From the NCBI GenBank assembly GCA_964016985.1, contig OZ024827.1, forward strand, positions 18,743,489 through 18,807,488: DNA of 64,000 bases, read 5' to 3'. Below the pieces are notes generated by a model. The model did no database searches, was not told the origin of the DNA, and saw only the letters and a list, made by a program, of their open reading frames with translations. This document shows positions 56,370 to 64,000 of the stretch, piece after piece (the stretch's first letter is position 1; the number at the start of each line of letters is the position of its first letter). Both the position numbers and the translations under genes were made by a program. Origin of the DNA: Anodontia alba (lineage: Eukaryota > Mollusca > Bivalvia > Lucinida > Lucinidae).

Positions 56370-56370
<1 letters not shown>

Positions 56371-56411
<41 letters not shown>

Positions 56412-56425
56412 CACACACACATATA

Positions 56426-56485
<60 letters not shown>
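56371..56485. repeat. Compound (CA)n(TA)n microsatellite
   Basis: CA to about 56422, TA to 56485. Same CA-then-TA order as at 7411-7541. Confidence 0.96.
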
Positions 56486-56487
<2 letters not shown>

Positions 56488-56562
56488 GCAATACCACATT
56501 TACTAAATCTATTCGACAGAGGAGATGTTAAGGGTGAATGTTTGATAGTAATTCTGGAATAA

Positions 56563-56700
56563 TTATTCTTATTTCTCCATAAAATATTTGTTGTTGGTAC
56601 TCATTACAAGCGCCTCATCGAGGCACGTGCGTTGAGTGCTACAACACATTTTATTGACAAGGTACTCATTAGAAGCGCCTCATCAGCACCAAACCTTATG
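56563..56700. repeat. Diverged relative of the MITE-A core, two fragments
   Basis: gttggtactcattacaagcg and ggtactcattagaagcgcct each continue CTCATCGAGGC or similar. They are a sister subfamily of the MITE-A core and lack the MITE-A termini. Confidence 0.6.
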
Positions 56701-56737
56701 TTAAGTGACCCCATTTCCCCTGAAACACGTATGCCCT

Positions 56738-57015
56738 CATTACGAAAACACGCCTATTCAAATATATTGAAAATTTTACCACCAAAAATTGAAAGTTTTC
56801 CGATAAAAATTCTGATAGTTTTCATATTTCTGCTTAAAACATAGATTGTGGGTACTCGTTAGAACCGCCTCGCCGAGGCGGTTCTAACGAGTATCCACAA
56901 TCTATGTTCTTAAGCAGAAATAAGGCAAATAATGTATACCCCTGTGAACCCCAGTTTTACTATATAAAAGTGGGGTTTAAGGTTGTCAAAATTATATAGG
57001 TATGTTTTCGTGATG
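56738..57015 (+). mobile_element. MITE-A copy 33
   Basis: Full length; core centre CCTCGCCGAGG. Confidence 0.94.
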
Positions 57016-57450
57016 CTATTGTAGGTTACGTTACATTAAACCCCTTAAACAGATGTCAAGTTTGCTGTTCTAACATTTGCTTCCAATGTGTTTAAAAAAT
57101 AAAAAAGATCATAATTCTTTCTTTAAATGTTCATGATTACTTTATTAAGAGGAATGGGTATACTTGATAGATTTTTCACCTTTTTTTTTTTTGACAAAGG
57201 AGACATTTTTTGTTACTCCAAGTTTGCTTCCCCTTGTGAAAAAGGGGTCTACTCAAAATGGAAAGCAAATTCGTTCCTTCTTAGAAGACTCCTTTTCTCA
57301 AGGGTAAGGAAACGTTTCTGACAATTATCTCCGTTTAAAGTATACCGTATTTACCGTATGTATTCGAGCAGACAGGCCTGAGCAAACATTGTAGACCATT
57401 TTGGGACGCCACAGAGCGCTTTTTGCCACTCATCCAGCAATGCTTAGACA

Positions 57451-57727
57451 CATTACGAAAAAACGCCTATTCAAATATACTGAAAATGTTACTACCAAAA
57501 AGTGATTTTTTTCAGATCTAAAATTCTGATATTTTTTATATTTCTGCTCAAAACATAGATTGTGGGTACTCATTAGATCCGCCTCGACAAAGCGTTTCTA
57601 ACGAATGTCACAATCAACGTTTTTGAGTAGAAATAAGAAACATATTGTATACCCTGTAAACCTCAGTTTTACTCTATCAAAGCGGGGTTTTAAGGGGGTC
57701 AAATTGTATAGGTATGTTTTCGTGATG
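57451..57727 (+). mobile_element. MITE-A copy 34, worn
   Basis: Full length; core decayed (gcctcgacaaagcg). It lies 116 bp before the SRCR5 first exon. Confidence 0.92.
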
Positions 57728-57843
57728 CGATGCAACTGAACTTGTTTAAATGTTAAAACAAGTATGGTAAGGATTTGAGATGTGCGGATGATTAGGGTAA
57801 ATACGTTATCCATAGCCCTTTTATGTGCTGCTTTTTTTTTCAG

Positions 57844-57979
57844 TGCAATACCGGCTAGCAGATGGAGATTCTCACTCTGGCAGGCTTGAGGTGTACTATA
57901 ATGGTTTCTGGGGAACTGTTTGCAAGGATAATTTTGACGCAAAGGCTGCCAAAGTAGCATGCAGATCTCTTGGGTTAAA
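57844..57979 (+). CDS. SRCR gene: SRCR domain 5, first exon
   Basis: A 136-nt exon (acceptor gcttttttttttcag, donor TTAAA|gtatgt), phase 1 to phase 2. It encodes VQYRLADGDSHSGRLEV (first residue from the split codon), WGTVCKDNF and AKVACRSLGL. Its start is nearly the same as that of domain 4 (VKYRLADG), suggesting these two modules arose by duplication. Confidence 0.95.
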
Positions 57980-58479
57980 GTATGTATCATGCATTCATGT
58001 TAGCATATTAAAACAATATTATAACAGAGCATTACCATGCTAGAACCTATTTCATAATGTCGTCTGCTAATATTGTTTCCTAGCAGACTGGGCGCTAAGT
58101 GGCACGTGGCAGTATGTAACTTGTAGAAACACGAAGAGCAAATAGCTAGAAAATTTACACATGCGCACATGCTAATCGGAATGATTTGCTTTTTTATCAT
58201 TCTCTGGGTTAGTTCAGCAGACGACAAAGTGCTCCTATTTTTTTCAAAATTCCTACTCCTTAGAATTTCTACCCAGCATGCTAAGCATAAAAAGCTGCGA
58301 CCTGAGAAAATGTACTTTATGACATATGTACCCGGCAAAAAACACAGCTCGGCATGCGCATCTACACAGTCTGTTTAGAGTTTTCATTTTCTGCCTGTAG
58401 AAACTGGTTTGTATCACATTGATTCTACTAGTAGGTTTGTTTAGCTCCGACATTCAGTTTGTAGTCGAGCCATCGTCTT

Positions 58480-58758
58480 CATTACGAAAACACGCCTATT
58501 CAAATATATAGAAAGTTTCGCCTCCAATTACTGAAAATTTTCAGATAAAAAAACCTGATAATTTTCATATTTCTGCTCAAAACATAAATTGTGGGTACTC
58601 GTTAGAACCGCCTTGCCAAGGCGGTTCTAACGAGTACCCACAATCTATGTTTTTGAGCAGAAATAAGAAAAATAATGTATACCCCTGGAAACCCCAGTTT
58701 TACTATATAAAAGTGGGGAATAATGGGGTCAAAATTATATAGGTATGTTTTCGTGATG
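58480..58758 (+). mobile_element. MITE-A copy 35, compensated core
   Basis: Full length; core centre GCCTTGCCAAGGC, in which the C-G pair of other copies is T-A on both arms. The flanking base is T on both sides. Confidence 0.94.
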
Positions 58759-59694
58759 TTGTTTTCATGTTAATCCACTAATAGAGTAAGCAACTCCAAC
58801 GCATACCAAACAGTAATATGCATCTGAAACTTTATTTGGATTAAGAGCGAGGGTTGAGATATCCATGCAACCCTGTTTAAGCCCCTCTCGTGTCCTCACG
58901 GGGCATACTATTGACCGCACCACTCAAAGGTGGAAATTTGGCTGCAGTTCCTCTTCTTTGATTCATTTTTAGGTAAAGTTTTACATATTGTGATTCTAAT
59001 CTTGAGTAGCCCTACTTGTTTCTATTCCACTGATGTATTGTTTGTCCATGGTCTTTCCATAAACATAATTGCAATAGCAACATAATCTGATTCCAAGAAT
59101 CATGTCAACTCGATGTTTTCAGATCACAGATGTTTGTTTCTCGAGTGATCTGGAGGTATCACGAGTATCAGAGCACGCGACCGTAATAATAATGCATTCA
59201 TGTATCTTCAAATCTAACCCGAAATATGCCATTCGGAACAACAGCAAACATTATTTTCTTTCTGTTACTCCTTCCAAGAAAAACAAATGGTCTCTACTCT
59301 AATTTGAATGTTGCTTTTAGGATAAAGTAATGCCATTTTTAAGACGCTCAAACATTATGCTCGCTATGAGGCTTGTGTACGTTGTCATTTTGACGTCATG
59401 ACGTCAACGTGAACAGGCCTCATTATAGTGGTTGTGATGTAGATTTTCAAGACTCCTAACTGAGTTGGCTTTTCGAATATGACTGTATGAAAAATAACTG
59501 TTTGAAAGTGGTATGACTGATATGTATATAATAAATGTTTTTATATAAAAATATTCCATTTTACTATAAACTTAAGCGATGACTTCAAATACCAGTATGG
59601 TCTTCATGAATATTTCGTGTGTTTTCAAAGCAAACAACGGCGAATTGTGAATAAACTGGTCAAGGTATATATACTTTTATTCATTCATTCTTAG
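58759..59694. other. Intron sequence before SRCR5 second exon
   Basis: No repeat family or frame recognised apart from a short tgacgtcatgacgtcaac palindrome near 59391. Confidence 0.4.
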
Positions 59695-59882
59695 GGGCGG
59701 GTCTACAGAAAGAAGTAAGGGCCGCATTGGCACAGGCTTCATATGGATAGACAACCTGAAGTGTGATGGGACAGAGACAAGTTTAGAGATGTGTCGCATT
59801 GACCAATGGGGGGTGCAGAATTGCGGTCATAACAAAGATGTGTACATCAAATGTAGTCCGCCGATTCAAACAACAACAGAAG
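59695..59882 (+). CDS. SRCR gene: SRCR domain 5, second exon
   Basis: A 188-nt exon (acceptor ttcattcattcttag, donor GAAG|gtacaa), phase 2 to phase 1; with 57844-57979 it gives 108 codons. It contains GTGFIWIDNLKCDGTETSLE, MCRIDQWGVQNC and VYIKC, then a Thr-rich linker (PPIQTTTE). The join to the next exon gives Ala (g|ct). Confidence 0.95.
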
Positions 59883-60009
59883 GTACAAGTACAATTTTTC
59901 TTTTGTTTCGCCTACAAATCTGTTTTTATTACCAACATGACTAAGTATTTGTTTGAGTGTGTAGTTCGCTCTTAAATATCAGAAGGACCACAGTACAATT
60001 TTCCTCCTC

Positions 60010-61525
60010 CAGCACTCACGGTGGCAAACGTGCGTCCACGTCACGTGGGTAAATGATACAGAGCACACGAAAATCATTGATAAACTGTGTCATTGTGGAG
60101 TAGAAAAAGGGTAAATATTTTATGTCACAGGTAGTTTTCAGACTACATCTATGATGCAGCTACCTTAGAAACGGCTCTAATTACAACTTCTAACTATTCC
60201 AGATTCCAGTATTGGTCCATCTGAGAGCTTACTTCGATCAACCAAACCTTTCCTGCAGATGGGAACACACCATGCGCTGAAATCATGAAGATAAATGCCG
60301 TTTTTGCTGCTTCTCCAACTTTTAAGAGTAATTTTGACAAACACGGTTGTCACAAATATCATTTATTATGTGGTCCCGTGAAACGTTGCACAGTTGCAAA
60401 TTCAGTGCATTGTGGAAATGGTATAAAACGTCACAATTTTTCATCTGTAAATGTATTTTAGGCGGTTTAACTAAATGTCATTTTCTATTCTATCCGAATG
60501 TCTCTTAGCAAGCCTTATACAGTTAAGTTTTTTGCTCAAAGTACGTCACTGAAAATACGAGATACACGTTTTAAGTTGATCGGCCAATAGCAAGAAATCA
60601 ACTCATAAAGTCTCGTGACGTGCGCATCTCTTCGCCAAGAACACCTTTCTCTCGAGATCTAACAATACTCATTCAGATCTCACACATTTGACGCTTTGAA
60701 TTATTGTGGGATCTAGCAAATTTTGGCTTAAAAAGCAGATGAAGAAAGCAATTGTATTCTGCATGAATTAGCCAGGTACCATTGGCCAAAGGCGACAGGT
60801 CAGTGCGTGACGGGGCGCTACCTGTCGGTGACAATGCAAAAACAGTTTAACAAAATGGCGACTGACATGGAAAGATTTTATACCAACTATTTATTTTTCG
60901 TTTCGTTCGATGATATTCTACCGACTCTCGAGATAAGATCTACTTATTTTGTTGACATGAAATGAAAGATTTGGCGCCCATAGCGCGGTAGGCAGTGAGA
61001 ATCTAGGTCTTTTCGCCCAAAAACCACCCCCACTCCTAGTCGTGTCACCCCAAAGACGTTACGACCCTAGTCGTTTTTTCCCTTGTATATTTAAAATTAA
61101 AAAATGCAGTAGAAAATTTACAATCATTACATCTTATCAATAGAGTAAGATATCTAAGCTTCTCTACACAAGAACCTGCTTTATATTTGTGACAATAGTG
61201 TTTGTCGAAATTATTCTAAAGAGTCGGCGAGGCAGCAAAAATGCCATTTAACTTTGAGATTTCAGCGCATGATGTGTTCCCATCTGCAGAAAAATTTTGG
61301 TTGATCGAGGTAACCTCTCAAATGGACCAATATTGGGAGCTGGAATAGTTAGAAGTTCTAATTTGAGCCGTTTCTGGGGTAGCTGCAGTCTGAAAACTAC
61401 CTGTGACATAAAATATTTACCCTTTTTCTACTCCCCAGCGACACAGTTTATCAATGATTTTTGTGTGCTCCGTATCATTTACCCACGTGACTATGACGTA
61501 TGTTTGCCACCCTGAGCACTGCCTT
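60010..61525. mobile_element. 1.5-kb element with ~330-bp inverted ends
   Basis: Sequence 60010-60350 is the reverse complement of about 61202-61525 at high identity. Examples are ggtggcaaacgtgcgtc with its partner, the CACGTGGGTAAATGATAC block, and gtaaatattttatgtcacag with its exact partner at about 61400-61420. The outermost paired bases are around CACTCACGGTGGCAAAC. The ~850-bp interior (60360-61200) has no coding frame. It is a non-autonomous or foldback-type transposon in the last intron; superfamily not assigned because no TSD could be fixed. Confidence 0.82.
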
Positions 61526-62423
61526 CAATAAATCTAGGACAGAAAGCGCTTTTCATGAACACTGCAAAAATTGATGTAAATAAGATGTTTTTACTCTGTA
61601 AAATCTACATATTTAATATAATTAGTGAATGTGTTTCGTTTATTCTTAATCTTTACCTCTGTGACATTTGGGTCCTTGCGGGGGTATCTGATTAGCACTG
61701 CTCAATTACACTTTCGTGTTTGTATCAGTGTCGATGAGAAAACGTCCAGTTATAGCCTAACCGTTAAAAATAGTACGGAAGATTAAAAGAAGAGCCAAAC
61801 TCACAGAACATGCCTACCAATGACAGCAAGAGGAAGAGCAAACTAACCAATACAGACTATACACAAGCTAGAAACCAGCCAGCACCTTCTTTCCCAACAA
61901 GGTGATAGCAATAAAAATCCACTAAACACGACAATAAGACAGCGAGCAGGACGCAACAAGTAAAAAGCCCCGCAGCAAGTAGCGAGTAGACACTTAAATG
62001 ATATTGAAACCTTACAGTATTGAGTATACTTACTTGCTCAACTGGACCAGTCTTTGCCATAAGTTTGCTGATTACCTGTCTGGAAAGGCGAAACAAAACA
62101 GTGCAAGAAATAATGCGAATTGTAGCAAATGTTTTCAATTTGTATGCAATAATAGCAATCGAACATGGTTTTTCAATGCATTCAAATTCGCAAGGTGCTG
62201 AAAACTGCGGCCTGAAAAATGTTAATGCATGAAAAACCATGTTTGATCCCTACATGTATATATTCATCCAGCACATGCACAAACTCTTCTCCAGGCATCT
62301 GCTCTCCATTGATACAGTCTGTCGTGTCTAATGATTCTGTAAGTAGAGAGTTAGGACCCTGATCAGACTGCGCAGATCAAAGTGACACAGATACACAGTT
62401 GTTTTGTGCCTCCGCTGTCCGCA
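61526..62423. other. Intron sequence, nothing firm
   Basis: A minus frame of 127 codons (61857-62240) shows no motif and is judged chance. A stretch at 62087-62118 recurs at about 22785. 62345-62375 carries a stray ccctgatcagactgcgcag motif of the MITE-C/D type. Confidence 0.35.
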
Positions 62424-62683
62424 CATTACGAAAACATGCCTATTCAAATGTACTGAAAATTTTACCACCAAAAAATGAAAACATTCAGAGAAAAAAATCT
62501 GATATTTTTCTTATTTCCGCTCAAAACATAGATTGTTGGTACTCGTTAGAACCGCCTCGGCGAGGCGGTTCTAACGAGTACCCACAAATAAGAAAAATAA
62601 TGCATACCCCTGTAAACCCCAGTTTAAATATATAAAATTGGGGTTCAAGGGGGTCAAAATTATACAGGCGTGTTTTCTTGATG
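62424..62683 (+). mobile_element. MITE-A copy 36
   Basis: Full ends. The core centre is CCTCGGCGAGG, but the right arm is cut after gagtacccacaa, losing the match to catagattg. Confidence 0.93.
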
Positions 62684-62929
62684 TATGCCCGCACACAACA
62701 CGCAGCCTAAATGATGTCAGAAAATGTTTGTATACTTAATTTGTTGTTACTTCAGCATGTTGTAAGTTTTCTTTTGAACCTTATATGTTTTATCTAACCA
62801 TTTTTTTTATGTTTCCAAGTGTTTCAATGACATAATAAAAAAGGTGAAAAGGGCTTTTTTTAATATAGCTGTAGTGTTTCATAGGTCTAGATAAGAGTGG
62901 GTATCAGGTAAATATTTTTCTAATTTCTC

Positions 62930-62990
62930 GACAAAAAACATATGTTGTGGGTACTCATTAGAAGCACCTCGCCGAGAAAAAAGAAAAAAT
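62930..62990. repeat. Diverged half-core related to MITE-A/B
   Basis: acatatgttgtgggtactca then ttagaagcacctcgccgag. It shares words with both the MITE-B core (catatgttgtggg) and the MITE-A core (cctcgccgag), so it links the two. Confidence 0.65.
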
Positions 62991-63332
62991 ATCAATATTT
63001 TAGGTTGAGAAAAACACCTTATCAAGTATGATTATTATAGTATTTTGTTATTCTGCATTTTAAGCCACATGCAAAATATTATTTTTAATAAATGTTTTCG
63101 CAAAAAGTTTTTGACTGAGCATAGTACTCAGATATGGGCCTGAAATATATATCCGCAAAAAGAAAAAGAAACAAACCAAAAAAACGGTGAATCAGTGTAT
63201 AGAATTATGACCGACTGCAGCATCATAGATTTGTCTCTAAATGTCTAAATGTTTAGATTTTAAAGAGTTAAAACATGCGGATATACATTTCATAGGTCAT
63301 CTAGGAATAATTTCCCTTTGTTTGTCTTAAAG

Positions 63333-63454
63333 CTGCCTGTCCCGAGGAGGTCTGTCCGGCCGTTCGTGTATTAGTGTATTATCAGAATGCAACTCCAGAG
63401 CAAGTTTGCAAACAGAAACAATGGAACCTAGTGTGCTGTCAAAAATGTACAAAG
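63333..63454 (+). CDS. SRCR gene: six-cysteine exon, PLAC/ShK-like, possibly terminal
   Basis: Acceptor ccctttgtttgtcttaaag is good and the phase-1 entry is open (Ala from g|ct). The frame reads ACPEEVCPAVRVLVYYQN, then EQVCKQKQW and LVCCQKCTK: six cysteines ending CC-x2-C, a pattern seen at the end of PLAC and similar small disulphide modules; the family is not certain. The end is ambiguous. A donor AAAG|gtacat at 63455 would leave in phase 0, unlike all other module borders. Alternatively the frame runs on to TGA at 63503-63505, adding a short hydrophobic tail (HSFFFGVLSAGLVFM), which would make this the last exon. Confidence 0.65.
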
Positions 63455-63587
63455 GTACATAGCTTTTTTTTTGGCGTCTTAAGTGCTGGTTTAGTCTTTA
63501 TGTGATAAACAAATGTGTCCCATGAGACCTATCACCTCACTTACAAGCAGGAATTGGCGGTCTGGGTGTTAGTCACATTAATTAATA

Positions 63588-63634
63588 AGGGTGTTTAAGG
63601 GGGGTCAAAACTATGTAGACATGTTTTCGTAATG
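63588..63634 (+). mobile_element. MITE-A copy 37, R end fragment
   Basis: gtgtttaaggggggtcaaaa followed by catgttttcgtaatg. Only the R terminus and half of its hairpin remain. Confidence 0.8.
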
Positions 63635-63744
63635 TGGAATAAAAATTCCTCCATGTATATTTATGTGCAGTAACAACATTTATTGAAAGAGAACTGGTTA
63701 ATTAGCAGGTAGAAAAACTCTGTTGAATTTGATTTTGTATCATT

Positions 63745-63973
63745 TTAACCCCTTTGTAGACGGAATAGACTCTTCCACACTATATTTTGGAAGAGTCCAA
63801 TTTCAATATAAGGTACCTGGGGTAATGAGATTCAGTTATTCCTACAGAAAAATGGCTAAACTATTTGCAAACAGTAGAGACCCTGATCAGACGCCGCGTT
63901 TTGCGGCGTCTGATCTCGGTCTGCACTGTTTGCCAACTACCCTTTTAGGAGTCTTCCGACTATAATGGGCTAA
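63745..63973. mobile_element. MITE-C copy (TTAA type)
   Basis: TTAACCCCTTTGTAGACGGA at the left and a gactataatgggctaa right edge. The core is a strong palindrome from gcaaacagtagagaccctga through gacgccgcgttttgcggcgtc. Between the left edge and the core, gaagagtccaatttcaatat matches the copy at 35602-35839. Confidence 0.85.
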
Positions 63974-64000
63974 ACAGGAACCTACTCTAAGAGGCAGCAT

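Larger units (their letters stand above)
15184..63454 (+). other. Multi-SRCR host gene, whole visible span
   Basis: Order: EGF-like, SRCR x5, Cys-rich end. Introns run from 1.5 kb (56342-57843) to 11.1 kb (45086-56153). Every module starts and ends in phase 1, and every SRCR domain is split in phase 2 right after the SLG motif, the group A gene structure. Second-half exons are 188 nt in domains 2-5 and 179 nt in domain 1. All split codons give sense residues (T, K, D, S, G, V, V, R, V, K, A), which makes a single intact transcription unit likely. No promoter, signal peptide or poly-A signal was placed. In molluscs such genes are often expanded and linked to microbial recognition; that role is inferred from family. 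Confidence 0.85.

Noticed and set aside
60177..61515. Two similar short peptides on opposite strands
   Set aside because: They are the two inverted arms of the element at 60010-61525, not a gene pair.
61857..62240. 127-codon minus-strand frame with a hydrophobic middle
   Set aside because: No motif, no repeat support and no splice context; judged a chance frame.
16564..63634. Regularly recurring repeat with variable spacing, CRISPR-like at first glance
   Set aside because: Units are ~280 bp, palindromic, in both orientations and irregularly spaced; the sequence is eukaryotic. This is a transposon family.

Overview
The window looks like nuclear DNA from an invertebrate animal, most likely a bivalve mollusc. 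This rests on a host gene built of short exons between multi-kilobase introns, group A scavenger-receptor cysteine-rich (SRCR) domains split by a conserved phase-2 intron, tRNA-derived SINEs ending in GTTAAACC-CAACACAA-type tails, LINE, Tc1, Harbinger and Penelope-like relics, and very many palindromic MITEs. The species assignment is inference.

Layout. 1-15.1 kb is a retroelement and transposon graveyard: a decayed jockey/CR1-type reverse transcriptase (660-2250), a SINE with intact target-site duplications (2998-3289), a frameshifted Tc1 transposase (3456-4446, minus), CA/TA microsatellites split by another SINE (7411-7975), a Penelope-like reverse transcriptase (8740-10360) and a two-ORF LINE (11029-15078). 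From 15184 to 63454 one plus-strand host gene can be reconstructed by hand. It has an EGF-like exon, five SRCR domains each made of two exons, and a last six-cysteine exon. All twelve exons join in frame through phase 1 (between modules) or phase 2 (inside each SRCR domain), without a stop. The product is predicted to be a secreted or surface multi-SRCR protein of the recognition or adhesion type; its true 5' end lies outside the visible exons.

The introns are packed with transposable elements. The dominant one, called MITE-A here, occurs 37 times (full, partial or fragment) between 16.5 and 63.6 kb and never in the first 16.5 kb. It is about 280 bp, has ~20-bp terminal inverted repeats (CATTACGAAAACA / CATCACGAAAACA), and folds into three hairpins, the central one a ~33-bp stem. 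A tandem repeat that happens to hold an empty site (42185-42895) indicates that it inserts without a target-site duplication. A homologous central hairpin sits inside a different element (21274-21618) with unrelated ends and a probable TA duplication, so the hairpin seems to behave as a module shared between families. This is the strongest candidate here for something not yet described.

Other intronic elements: a TTAA-type MITE with a palindromic AAACAGTG core (five near-full copies, one with its own empty site next to it), a Harbinger deletion derivative keeping the N-termini of both transposase and MADF protein (46021-47535), a 1.5-kb element with ~330-bp inverted ends (60010-61525), a pogo-like MITE with a perfect central palindrome (52995-53329), several SINE copies and long T-rich tracts. 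No CRISPR array, rRNA or free-standing tRNA gene was seen.
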